Shown here: in pieces, positions 1 through 7,483 of the stretch
Layout: every line of letters begins with the position of its first letter
Numbering within the stretch: position 1 is the stretch's first letter
NCBI GenBank assembly: GCA_012727545.1
Contig: JAAYHA010000302.1
Location: forward strand, 1-10,310
DNA length: 10,310 bases
Source: Synergistaceae bacterium
Lineage (GTDB): Bacteria; Synergistota; Synergistia; Synergistales; Synergistaceae
Reading direction: 5' to 3'
Notes under the pieces: model-generated
What the model was told of the DNA's origin: nothing
Seen by the model: only the letters and a program-made list of their open reading frames with translations
The model's database searches: none
Translations under genes and position numbers: made by a program

Positions 1-404
1 GCGGACTGAGGACGCTCATAGTTCCAATGGCTTCCCTCAAAGACTGCCTTGATCTCTGTCCGGACCAGGAAAAGCTCAGAGAGTTTTGCCTGAAAAAAGA
101 TTTTGACATCGTCCATGTATATACAGACGACGTGAGTACCGAAAAGGCCGGATACAGGACAAGAGTATTTGCTCCAAAATACGGGTATCTTGAGGACCCT
201 GCGACCGGTTCGGGTAATTCGGCGTTCGGTTACTACTTATTAGATGAGGGACTGTGGGAAGATGATTTTGCGATAGAGCAGGGCCCCTCGCTGAAGGATC
301 CCAATGTCGTGAGGATGAAGAGGTATAAGGAAGGAGATGTAGACAGGATCCTGTTCGGCGGCTCCGGAACCACCAGGATAGAAGGCAGATACCACCTTTG
401 CTGA
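1..404 (+). CDS. PhzF-family isomerase/epimerase, C-terminal half (5' end outside window)
   Basis: The reading frame is open from the left edge (first full codon at 3) to a TGA at 402-404, giving about 133 residues; full-length family members are about 260-300. The first visible residues, GLRTLIVPM, continue upstream of the ATG at 27 and look like the inter-domain segment of PhzF proteins, so that ATG is internal. The strongest signature is EDPATGSGNSAFGYYL, the second-lobe motif of the diaminopimelate-epimerase-like fold, with the conserved Asp-Pro-x-Thr-Gly-Ser. The closing segment, ending near FGGSGTTRIEG, fits the family's C-terminal strand (usually V-x-G-x-A/G). Family members isomerise small substrates (PhzF acts in phenazine synthesis), but most genomic copies have no known substrate, and the residues that would help assign one lie outside the window. 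It ends before a terminator and seems separate from the downstream operon. Confidence 0.85.
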   Translation, partial: GLRTLIVPMASLKDCLDLCPDQEKLREFCLKKDFDIVHVYTDDVSTEKAGYRTRVFAPKYGYLEDPATGSGNSAFGYYLLDEGLWEDDFAIEQGPSLKDPNVVRMKRYKEGDVDRILFGGSGTTRIEGRYHLC

Positions 405-431
405 ATCGATTTGATAATACAGGAATGGACC

Positions 432-460
432 AGGCCCGCTTTTGAAGCGGGCCTTTATTT
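432..460 (+). terminator. Intrinsic (rho-independent) terminator after the PhzF-family gene
   Basis: A perfect 10-bp GC-rich stem (432-441 pairs with 445-454) with a TTG loop is followed directly by a T-rich stretch (455-460). It lies 28 bases after the stop codon at 404. It should end the upstream transcript and insulate the operon that starts at 694. Confidence 0.9.
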
Positions 461-463
461 ATC

Positions 464-490
464 GGCTTGCTGGATCGGCGATCAGCAGCC
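464..490 (+). other. Imperfect hairpin of unknown role just after the terminator
   Basis: GGC 464-466 pairs with GCC 488-490, TGCT 468-471 with AGCA 484-487, and GATC 473-476 with GATC 480-483. This gives 11 base pairs with single-base bulges at 467 and 472 and a GGC loop. No T run follows directly; the nearest, seven Ts, is at 512-518, so it is not a standard second terminator. It may be a backup structure or chance. Confidence 0.35.
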
Positions 491-607
491 ATCTCAAACT
501 GAGGGACATTATTTTTTTACCTGTAAATGTTGTTCCCAAATATGTGAAAATTAATAATTCAGGCAGGTCATATACAGTGTAATTGCATATGTCGGCAGTT
601 CAAAACA

Positions 608-616
608 TGGTAGAAT
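608..616 (+). promoter_or_regulatory. Candidate extended -10 promoter element upstream of the operon
   Basis: TGGTAGAAT matches an extended -10 (TGn followed by a TATAAT-like hexamer, here TAGAAT at 611-616). A TTGCAT at 583-588 resembles a -35 box, but its 22-base spacing is too long for a standard sigma-70 promoter, so the call rests on the extended -10 alone. Transcription would begin about 70 bases before the TTG at 694. Confidence 0.3.
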
Positions 617-654
617 TACCGGGTACAGGGGTAAAATAGCTAATTCCGTAAGCA

Positions 655-660
655 TATAAT
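655..660 (+). promoter_or_regulatory. Candidate -10 box (TATAAT) for the operon
   Basis: A perfect TATAAT lies 33 bases before the start codon at 694, which would give a leader of roughly 25-30 bases containing the ribosome binding site. No good -35 hexamer sits 16-18 bases upstream (the region around 631-638 reads TAAAAT), so this is a weak promoter, an activator-dependent one, or chance. Together with the candidate at 608-616 it is the only promoter-like sequence I see for the seven genes that follow. Confidence 0.35.
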
Positions 661-677
661 GAGGGATCTGCAACTGC

Positions 678-685
678 AGGGGTGT
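678..685 (+). promoter_or_regulatory. Ribosome binding site that fixes the TTG start at 694
   Basis: AGGGGTGT differs little from AGGAGGTG and sits 8 bases before the TTG at 694. The residues after that codon lead straight into a hydrophobic signal-anchor, which supports this rare start. Confidence 0.7.
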
Positions 686-693
686 AATCAATT

Positions 694-3600
694 TTGAGAC
701 GAATATCATTTAACAGCAGAATAGGTATTATTTTTGCACTGGCAACAGCAGTTGTCAGTATATTCCTTGTTGTGATCACCCAGTTCAGTTTTCTTGGTGA
801 GCTTGTTGTTGATCAGGTAAGCGGTGCTGTGCGCGATGAACTCAATGTTGAAATTCAGATGCCTCCTCTTACGGGTAACCCGATAATGGGTTTCAAGGGA
901 GACAAAGTTTCGCTTGTCCGCTCCGGCGACGATCTTCTTACTATCGACAATATCGAAATAAACCTCTCTTTGCTGAGCCTCCTGAAAAACTCACCGCGTG
1001 TTTCGACCCTTGTGATCGAGGGACTGGACACAGATTATGATTCACTTCTCAAGATGCTCCCTGAAAAAAAAGAGGGTCAGGGCCCCAAAGATATTCCCAT
1101 AGATAAAATAATGCTGAACAATGTAAAAGTCTCTTCGAAATGGGGACTCCTCGAACTTGAGGACAGCTCACTGGAACTCCGTGGTCTTGAATGGCTGGCT
1201 CCGGCCTTGAAAGGAAAATTCAAAAATATCCCATTTTCGATATACGGCATAGCGAAAAAAGAATCCGGGAGCTGGGTACTTGACGGTTTTTCAGCCAAGC
1301 TGGACGAAGGTTCGGCGAAGATATCAGGTAAGGTATGGCCGGTACCGGATCTCAAAGCTGATGTCACAAATGCGAACATACAAAAGATCGCTTCAATATT
1401 CCCAAATATTTCAAAGTATGGAGTAATTGGGACGTTGTCCGCAAGCATGGAAATAAAAGGCGAGGGAAAAGACATCTTCACGACAGGGGAAGGTGTTTTA
1501 AATAAGGCTGTGATCGCTAAAATACCCTTTGAAGATGTCTCGGCAAAATGGAAATACGAAGAGGGAGTCCTAGGCATAACTTTGGATGAGAGCAAGGTCT
1601 TCGGATCATCGCTTGCCGGAACGATGAAGATGGATACCAGAACTCCCGGGAAATACCTTGAACTTAAAGTTGCGGCAAAAAATCTCCGCTTTGCTGACTG
1701 GACAGACAAAATAGAGCACGAGATCTCAGAGAATGTGTCGATGCTTAAAGGCAGCATCACAGCATTGGAAGCTGATCTGAAAGGGCCGCTCAATGCGTTG
1801 GTAGGAAAGATCGAGATCGCCCCTTCAAACGTGGGATACAATAAGATGAAATTCACGGCGTTGAAGGGAAATGCAGTTTTTGACGGTAAACCTTCGGGCA
1901 GGGTAGATCTTACCGCCCTTAACGAAGGCAGGGAAATAAGACTTTCGGGAACGATCAGCTTTGCAGAGGGAGTGCCTGTGGACCTGAAGCTGGATGCGAA
2001 GTCGCTTAAGCTGGAAGAACTCAGCAAGGCTGTAGAAGATCTGGAACAATATGATATTAAGGGTGCAGCTGATGTCTCTGCTTCTGTAAAGGGTGAGATC
2101 AGCAATATGAAGGTCAGGGCTGACATTTCCTCGCAATCTGTTGAGATCAAAGGGATAGGAAAAATAACGAGAGTCAAGGCGTCGCCGGAATACGACATTT
2201 CCGACGGTTCCTTTGTCCTCAGAAATACTTCCCTTTTCTGGAACGGGGCTAATATATCCGCTTCAGGCAGCATGGATCAAACAGATGCTACACCGATACT
2301 TTCTTTCAGCGGAGCGATAAAGAACGCCTCATTAACCAAATTCCACGACACACTTGAGTTCTTAAAGACGATGGATATATCGGGAGATGCTTCAGGATCA
2401 TGGTCTCTCAGGGGCAAAGCCGATTCACCCGAATTGATCTTAAAAGTCAGGGCCGCAAAGGCCAGGTTTAGCGGTCTTAAGGTAGATAAATTTTACACAG
2501 AGATGACCTACTCATCCGGCGAACTGGACTTCAGCAGGATGGAAGCAAGGACCGGGCAAGGAAGCGCTGACCTAAAATGCAAGGTTATCCTGCCTGTTGC
2601 AAGCCAGAACGGAAGAGCCCCGTCTCCGCTTAAGTGGGATGTTAAGGGCAAGGTCAAAGAGGTGGATCTTTCAGTCCTCAATGACCTCTTCAATGCGGGG
2701 CAGGACATGGACGGGCTATGTTCCGGTGAACTCAGGATAGCCGATGACGGCAGCGGCCTTAAATGGAGCGCGGACATGCGTTCGGATGGTGTCAGATGGC
2801 ATCAGTTCAGGTCTGAAGAAGCACAGGCGATGATCAAAGGGGACAGCGCCGGGGTAGAGATCGACGATGCCACCGTTAAGTTCCTGAAAGGAAAACATCA
2901 GATCAAAGGAAATATTACTCCTTCAGAAGAGGGAAAACCTTTTTCAGAATCCGCACTGGACCTGACCATATCATCTGAAAACATAAACATGTACGAACTG
3001 CTCAGAAGACATCTGCCGGTAGTAAGAGGAGTTCAGGGTCTTATCAAAAGCAGCATAAAAGTCTCCGGTACACTGGGTGTACCCCTTTATAAGGGCAGAG
3101 GTACCTTTGAGCCTTTCAGATATCGCGGATTCTTGCTGCCAATGCTAGATGTCGCGTTTGAAGGCAGCTTTACAGATGTGAATATCTCTGAAGCAAAGGC
3201 AAGGCTTGAAAAAGGTGATCTCACAGCAAAAGGCAGAGTTTTTCTTCAAAACGGAAAGTGGAACGGAACCCTTGACACCAACGGAGTAGGAATAGACTTA
3301 AGACAGATAGGCGCCTATCTTCCTGAACAGTTCAGGGAAAGGCTTGGCGGAAATGTCAACTTTAAATTTTCCGGCAGCGGAGAGGTCGAAAACTTTAGCG
3401 GCGAGGGATCTTTCTCCTCAGAAAGAATGAGGTTCCTGGGGATAAGGATCAGAAACGTAAACGCACCTTTTTACATTTCAGACGGCTACGCGGTAATGGA
3501 AGATGTAAAGGCTGAGACAAACGGAGGAACTGTCTCAGGAGGACTTGCCATGGACATAGAAAAGAGCTCCTGGGGAGGCAACCTCACAGTCATGAGCGCC

Positions 3601-4398
3601 GATGTTGCACCTATGCTGAAGCAGGCCTTTCCCTCTCTGCCCGGATCCATCTCTGGAAAAGGAGATCTTAAGATCCGGGCAGGCGGAGATACGGGAAGGA
3701 TGAGTACCGTAAAAGCTGCCGGAGTCATCTTCATGAGAGACGGGGAAATTTCAGGCTTCGAAGCAGTAGAAGCATCAAAAAAATATACAAAGGGAAAGCC
3801 TTTGCTTTTTAAAACGCTTCAGAGTGCATTTACCTTTGATGAAGGATACCTGACTATACTTCCCGGAAGCCAGGCAGTCGCACCTCAGGGAGATCCGGTA
3901 TACCGCTATGTCATGCTTGACGGACTGGTAAATAATAAAAAAGAGATGAGCCTCTTCGCAATGGGAAAGGTCAATATACAGGCATTGAACGCTCTGCTCG
4001 GTGCTCTTCAGGGTATCATCAACGTAGGCATGGAATATACCGGTGAGATCGACAGAAGCGCATTGCTCCAAAACTTCCTGGGAGGGGTCCTCTCAGGATT
4101 TACAAGGACAGATTTCCGTTTTGTTACGATGAATATCAACGGAACGATGGGATCACCCCAATTCAGCAATGTCAAGGTAGATAAGTCTGAACATATGACA
4201 AGTCCGAGAAATCTGATACCAAAATCCGCCAGTGACCCGAATGAAAAGGATTATTCAAGCAGGGATACTGTCTTCAGGCTGAAATTTGAAATACCCGTCG
4301 GACCCGGAGTAAGCTATACCAACGGCAACAATATCGGAGGACAGATCATAGAGCAGACGCTCGGAAATATACTGCAGGGGATAGATTTTGGAAACTGA
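694..4398 (+). CDS. Large AsmA/TamB-like periplasmic protein (envelope lipid transport or outer-membrane assembly)
   Basis: This is a 1234-residue protein starting at TTG 694 after a good ribosome binding site. A short basic N-terminus (MRRISFNSR) precedes one hydrophobic segment, about residues 10-30, which should anchor it in the inner membrane with the rest in the periplasm. The remainder is a long run of short alternating beta strands rich in Gly, Ser, Asp and Lys, with recurring patterns such as 'G-x-x-x-hydrophobic-x-G', as in AsmA, YhdP, YdbH and TamB. Residues about 990-1160 resemble the AsmA-like C-terminal domain, including the pattern around FDEGYLTILPG and a later NINGTMGSPQFSNVKV that is typical of the end of such domains. 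Known relatives form long grooved beta structures that move phospholipids between membranes or limit outer-membrane assembly. I cannot say which subfamily this is. The length is close to that of E. coli YhdP, but overall similarity would need a profile search. The gene overlaps cobU by 11 bases and heads the operon, an unexpected partner for B12 and methionine genes. Confidence 0.8.
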   Translation: MRRISFNSRIGIIFALATAVVSIFLVVITQFSFLGELVVDQVSGAVRDELNVEIQMPPLTGNPIMGFKGDKVSLVRSGDDLLTIDNIEINLSLLSLLKNSPRVSTLVIEGLDTDYDSLLKMLPEKKEGQGPKDIPIDKIMLNNVKVSSKWGLLELEDSSLELRGLEWLAPALKGKFKNIPFSIYGIAKKESGSWVLDGFSAKLDEGSAKISGKVWPVPDLKADVTNANIQKIASIFPNISKYGVIGTLSASMEIKGEGKDIFTTGEGVLNKAVIAKIPFEDVSAKWKYEEGVLGITLDESKVFGSSLAGTMKMDTRTPGKYLELKVAAKNLRFADWTDKIEHEISENVSMLKGSITALEADLKGPLNALVGKIEIAPSNVGYNKMKFTALKGNAVFDGKPSGRVDLTALNEGREIRLSGTISFAEGVPVDLKLDAKSLKLEELSKAVEDLEQYDIKGAADVSASVKGEISNMKVRADISSQSVEIKGIGKITRVKASPEYDISDGSFVLRNTSLFWNGANISASGSMDQTDATPILSFSGAIKNASLTKFHDTLEFLKTMDISGDASGSWSLRGKADSPELILKVRAAKARFSGLKVDKFYTEMTYSSGELDFSRMEARTGQGSADLKCKVILPVASQNGRAPSPLKWDVKGKVKEVDLSVLNDLFNAGQDMDGLCSGELRIADDGSGLKWSADMRSDGVRWHQFRSEEAQAMIKGDSAGVEIDDATVKFLKGKHQIKGNITPSEEGKPFSESALDLTISSENINMYELLRRHLPVVRGVQGLIKSSIKVSGTLGVPLYKGRGTFEPFRYRGFLLPMLDVAFEGSFTDVNISEAKARLEKGDLTAKGRVFLQNGKWNGTLDTNGVGIDLRQIGAYLPEQFRERLGGNVNFKFSGSGEVENFSGEGSFSSERMRFLGIRIRNVNAPFYISDGYAVMEDVKAETNGGTVSGGLAMDIEKSSWGGNLTVMSADVAPMLKQAFPSLPGSISGKGDLKIRAGGDTGRMSTVKAAGVIFMRDGEISGFEAVEASKKYTKGKPLLFKTLQSAFTFDEGYLTILPGSQAVAPQGDPVYRYVMLDGLVNNKKEMSLFAMGKVNIQALNALLGALQGIINVGMEYTGEIDRSALLQNFLGGVLSGFTRTDFRFVTMNINGTMGSPQFSNVKVDKSEHMTSPRNLIPKSASDPNEKDYSSRDTVFRLKFEIPVGPGVSYTNGNNIGGQIIEQTLGNILQGIDFGN

Positions 4399-4987
4399 CG
4401 GATACGGCATCTTCAAATCTGAGATAACGCTTATCCTCGGAGGAGCAAGAAGCGGGAAAAGTACCTTTGCCGAGAAGCTTGCGATGGATACTGATGCCTC
4501 TGTTACCTACCTTGCTGCCGCAGATGCGCAGGACAGTGAAATGAGAGAGCGCATCGCGATCCACAAAAAAAGAAGGCCGGCCGGGTGGAATACATTCGAA
4601 GGCGATCCTTACGAGATATGTCAGGCGACGAAAAAGATCAGAGGGGTGCTTTTGCTTGACTGCCTCACACTCTGGCTGACACGCCTCTTCCTTGAGGGTG
4701 ATGCTTCCGAGGAAGCTTCTGAAAAAGAATGGCAGGCCAGGGAGACCCAGATAAGGTCTATGACTGAAGATCTCTGTTCTATCCCTCCGGAGGGCACCCA
4801 TCTAATAATAGTCAGCAACGAAGTTGGGTTTGGCCTTGTCCCATCTTACAAGATGGGCAGGCGTTTCAGGGACATGCAGGGAAGGATGAACCAACTCTGC
4901 GCATCAAAGGCAGACAGAGCCGCACTTATTGTTGCAGGTTACCCTCTATGGTTAAAAGGCGGTATGGAGGATCATTGTTGGAAATGA
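4388..4987 (+). CDS. cobU: Adenosylcobinamide kinase / adenosylcobinamide-phosphate guanylyltransferase
   Basis: CobU phosphorylates adenosylcobinamide and then transfers GMP to it, making adenosylcobinamide-GDP for CobS. The protein has 199 residues, slightly above the usual 170-190. It carries the family P-loop GGARSGKS at 18-25, then YLAAADAQDSEM and RIAIHKKRRPAGW at 55-67. H59 is the likely counterpart of the guanylylated histidine of Salmonella CobU. The segment LLLDCLTLWLTRLF follows, then VSNEVGFGLVP beginning at 142, and the C-terminal RFRDMQGRMNQ and AGYPLWLK blocks. All these are diagnostic. The start is TTG at 4388, with AGGGGAT ending 6-7 bases upstream. It lies inside the last codons of the AsmA-like gene, which suggests coupled translation. 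The extra residues before the P-loop account for the length. Confidence 0.93.
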   Translation: METDGYGIFKSEITLILGGARSGKSTFAEKLAMDTDASVTYLAAADAQDSEMRERIAIHKKRRPAGWNTFEGDPYEICQATKKIRGVLLLDCLTLWLTRLFLEGDASEEASEKEWQARETQIRSMTEDLCSIPPEGTHLIIVSNEVGFGLVPSYKMGRRFRDMQGRMNQLCASKADRAALIVAGYPLWLKGGMEDHCWK

Positions 4988-5793
4988 TAAAAAATGGATT
5001 TCAGGATCATCTGAGCAGATTTACTGAAGAGATAAAAAGCGACAAATTCGGTTTTGACCTAAGGGACCGCTTCGTTGTGGCATGGACCCTCTTTTCCAGG
5101 GTACCTATGCCCAAAAAATGGTGGCCCGTGGAAATGCCCTCCGGCAATAGGACACTCTCTCTGGCTCCTCTGGCGGGAGGTTTGCTTGGGCTGCTTACAG
5201 GACTTGTGATCGGCATCTCCGACTTGCTTGGGATCGGGGCCCCCGGATCGCTCTGGATAGGTGTCTTCTTTTATGCAGCTGCCGGTTGGTCACTTCATCT
5301 GGATGGTTGGGGGGACCTGTGGGACGGAGTAGGTTCAGGCAAAGAGGGCGAAGAAATGCGTTCGGTCATGAAGGACAGCAGGATCGGAGCCTATGGCGTG
5401 ACAGGCCTTATACTGGCTTTCGGACTTTGGACTTCAATGCTTGGTTCAGTTGAGAACACAGAGGTTCTTGCGGCCTGCTCTGTTGCTGCCGCTTCAGGAA
5501 GGTTTGCTTCATGCTCCGCCGCCTACAAAGGTATATATCCATGGGAGAGCGGAATGGGAAAAGGCTGGGTCGATACATATAAAGGCTATGATCTTTTTAC
5601 TGCGGCAGTATCTTTGCTGATTTTTATGCCCTTTGCCCCTGTCAGGTGGATCATTTCAGCCGCCGCCGCCCTCATGATAGGTTTTGGAATGGCCGGCTGG
5701 ATGAATTCAAAGCTGGGCGGAGTCAACGGGGATGTGCTTGGTGCTACGGCTGTAGCAGCGGAGATCTTTTCCCTTGCGGTATTTGCGATATGA
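4978..5793 (+). CDS. cobS: Adenosylcobinamide-GDP ribazoletransferase (cobalamin synthase)
   Basis: CobS is an integral membrane enzyme that joins adenosylcobinamide-GDP to alpha-ribazole or its 5'-phosphate, closing the nucleotide loop of cobalamin. From TTG 4978 it has 271 residues. The family opening WTLFSRVPMPKKW occurs near residues 36-48. The acidic signature HLDGWGDLWDG starts at H107 and keeps D109, D113 and D116, and MKDSRIGAYG starts at M131. Hydrophobic stretches fit several membrane helices. I chose TTG 4978 because GGAGG at 4966-4970 is 7 bases upstream; ATG 4948 lies inside cobU with no clear site, and ATG 4984 is 13 bases from it. The chosen start overlaps cobU by 10 bases. The roughly 30 polar residues before the first core motif are longer than in many CobS proteins, and the usual DGLADT-like wording reads DGWGDLWDG here. 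Confidence 0.92.
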   Translation: MEMIKNGFQDHLSRFTEEIKSDKFGFDLRDRFVVAWTLFSRVPMPKKWWPVEMPSGNRTLSLAPLAGGLLGLLTGLVIGISDLLGIGAPGSLWIGVFFYAAAGWSLHLDGWGDLWDGVGSGKEGEEMRSVMKDSRIGAYGVTGLILAFGLWTSMLGSVENTEVLAACSVAAASGRFASCSAAYKGIYPWESGMGKGWVDTYKGYDLFTAAVSLLIFMPFAPVRWIISAAAALMIGFGMAGWMNSKLGGVNGDVLGATAVAAEIFSLAVFAI

Positions 5794-6611
5794 GCATCTT
5801 CTGCCCAAAACTGATAGCCGTTGATATGGACGGCACGATCTTAAACAGTTCCAGCGAGCTTTCGGCGAGGACAAAGAAAGCCCTTAGATCAGCAATTTCA
5901 TGCGGGGTACCTGTTGTTGTTGCGACAGGGCGGATGTATCCTTCAGCCCTGCCTGTGATAAAAGAGATAGGTATAAATTCACCGTGTATTTTCTATAACG
6001 GCGCGGTAGTCCGCGAACCGGTATCCGGCGAGATACTTCTTGAAAAGGGCCTCGGAAAAGAACTGACTGCCGAGGTAGTCTCCTTTTACAGGAAAGAGGG
6101 CTGGTACATTCAGATATACAGCGATGACAGGCTTTATGTAAAAGACAGGAACGACCCAAGGAGCAGGTTCTACGAAACGATATCAAAAATACTTCCTGTA
6201 TCGCTTGGGGAAGACTTCTGGGATTTTAAGGCCGATTCAACTAAACTTCTTGGCATAGCGCTTGACGAGAGTAATTTTGCCCTTATGGCAGAGAAGACAA
6301 AGGCCTTTTTTAAGGGAAGGGTCTACACGGCAACATCCTGGGGAGCTTTTGTTGAAATAACGCATCCTAATGTCAACAAGGCCAAAGGGCTTGCAATTGT
6401 CGCAGAAAAGCTTGGTGTTGATCCGAAGGATGTGCTGGCTATAGGCGATGGTGTCAACGACACTGAGATGATCAGATGGGCGGGACAGGGAGTAGCCATG
6501 GGCAATGCACCTGATCAGGTAAAAGCTGCGGCAGATGAGACAGCTCCAGACAATGACAGTGACGGGGCGGCAATTATTATTGAAAGATACCTGTGTCGGA
6601 GGAATCATTGA
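5790..6611 (+). CDS. Cof-type HAD-IIB phosphatase
   Basis: This is a soluble hydrolase of 273 residues of the haloacid dehalogenase superfamily. Motif I is VDMDGT with nucleophile D12 and acid/base D14. Motif II is T46 in VVVATGRM. The motif III lysine is probably K199 in the NKAKGLAI segment, and motif IV is GDGVNDTEM with metal ligands D220 and D224. The large insert between motifs II and III is the type IIB cap seen in Cof/YidA proteins, which hydrolyse sugar phosphates and other small phosphate esters. The start is the ATG at 5790, overlapping the cobS stop as ATGA; no strong ribosome binding site is visible, so translation is probably coupled. The open frame extends upstream through cobS, but nothing supports a start there. 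The position directly after cobS, with no cobC-like gene in view, suggests alpha-ribazole phosphate or cobalamin 5'-phosphate as a possible substrate. That is inference. Confidence 0.88.
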   Translation: MSIFCPKLIAVDMDGTILNSSSELSARTKKALRSAISCGVPVVVATGRMYPSALPVIKEIGINSPCIFYNGAVVREPVSGEILLEKGLGKELTAEVVSFYRKEGWYIQIYSDDRLYVKDRNDPRSRFYETISKILPVSLGEDFWDFKADSTKLLGIALDESNFALMAEKTKAFFKGRVYTATSWGAFVEITHPNVNKAKGLAIVAEKLGVDPKDVLAIGDGVNDTEMIRWAGQGVAMGNAPDQVKAAADETAPDNDSDGAAIIIERYLCRRNH

Positions 6612-7483
6612 TGAGAGATTATTTTGCACAGATAAGGCCAACTATGACTTTTGAGATATTCCCGCCGAAGGGCTCGGGAGACCTCGCGTCGATATTTGCT
6701 ACCGTTGATGCCCTTGCAAGTCTGGCTCCGGACCTAATAAGCGTGACATACGGAGCAGGCGGCACAAGCCGCGAAAATACAGTTGAAATAGCTTCTCAGA
6801 TTCAGAACAGCTATGCCATCCCTGCCCTTGCGCACCTGACCTGCGCAGGGAACTCAAAAGAAGAGTTGGATCCTGTCCTCAGGACACTTTCAGAGAACGG
6901 GGTCAAAAATATACTTGCTCTCAGGGGAGACATTGCCGAAGGGGAGAAACTTAAAGATTTCAGGTATGCCTCAGATCTTATCAGCTACATCAAATCAAGA
7001 TATGATTTCAGGATATTTGCTGCCTGTTATCCGGAAAAACATATAGAGGCATATTCGATGGAGGATGATCTTCGCTGTCTGAAGGAAAAAGCGGACTGTG
7101 GGGTCGATGTGCTCATTTCACAGCTCTTTTTTGACAATGAACTCTTTTACAGATTCAGGGATCAGGCAAAGTCGATAGGAATAGATACTCCGATAGTGGC
7201 CGGCATAATGCCGATAACCTCATCTTCACAGATAAGCCGTATGGTATCGATGTGCGGCGCGACTGTCCCCGAAAAGGTCCAGAAAATAATCAGGGCCTTC
7301 GGCCACAACAGCATGGCCATGAAAGAGGCCGGCATAGCATATGCAACAGCGCAGATAGTGGACCTTCTTGCAACAGGGGTGGACGGCATCCACCTATATA
7401 CCATGAATCAGCCCGACATTGCGAAGAGGATATCAGAAAACATACGGGGCATCCTGTATTCTCTGAGAGTAAAGCGTGGCTGA
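6611..7483 (+). CDS. metF: 5,10-methylenetetrahydrofolate reductase
   Basis: MetF reduces 5,10-methylenetetrahydrofolate to 5-methyltetrahydrofolate with FAD and a reduced nicotinamide or similar donor, supplying the methyl group used by MetH. The 290-residue protein matches the bacterial short form, a flavin TIM barrel with no regulatory domain. Visible hallmarks are FEIFPPKG near the N-terminus (E15 corresponds to the catalytic Glu28 of E. coli), SVTYGAGGTSR, ALAHLTC, and NILALRGDI with D107 in the place of the flavin-contacting Asp120. Later blocks include AACYPEKHIEA, LISQLFFDNELFYRF and GIMPITS. The ATG at 6611 has an excellent GGAGGA at 6598-6603, 7 bases upstream. It shares one base with the HAD stop codon (TGATG). 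An in-frame GTG at 6593 lies upstream of that site and is unlikely to be the start. Confidence 0.95.
   Translation: MRDYFAQIRPTMTFEIFPPKGSGDLASIFATVDALASLAPDLISVTYGAGGTSRENTVEIASQIQNSYAIPALAHLTCAGNSKEELDPVLRTLSENGVKNILALRGDIAEGEKLKDFRYASDLISYIKSRYDFRIFAACYPEKHIEAYSMEDDLRCLKEKADCGVDVLISQLFFDNELFYRFRDQAKSIGIDTPIVAGIMPITSSSQISRMVSMCGATVPEKVQKIIRAFGHNSMAMKEAGIAYATAQIVDLLATGVDGIHLYTMNQPDIAKRISENIRGILYSLRVKRG

Noticed and set aside
27..404. A complete small gene starting at ATG 27
   Set aside because: The frame is open to the left edge and the residues before this ATG continue PhzF-family sequence, so the gene is truncated by the window and is not short.
405..693. Cobalamin or SAM riboswitch before the operon
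   Set aside because: No B12-box-like core or SAM aptamer pattern was recognisable by eye; a covariance-model search would settle it.
1077..2273. Long minus-strand open frame of 398 codons inside the AsmA-like gene
   Set aside because: It lies wholly opposite a well-supported 1234-residue gene, its translation is low-complexity Ser/Pro/Leu-rich without family motifs, and I see no ribosome binding site or promoter for it. It looks like a shadow of the plus-strand codon pattern.
4948..4950. ATG 4948 as the cobS start
   Set aside because: It lies deep inside cobU without a visible ribosome binding site. GGAGG at 4966-4970 is well placed for TTG 4978.
5646..5789. Upstream extension of the HAD phosphatase into cobS
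   Set aside because: The extra residues are out-of-frame cobS sequence with no HAD similarity; the HAD fold begins right after ATG 5790.
6593..6595. GTG 6593 as the metF start
   Set aside because: The strong GGAGGA site at 6598-6603 lies downstream of it and is correctly spaced for ATG 6611.
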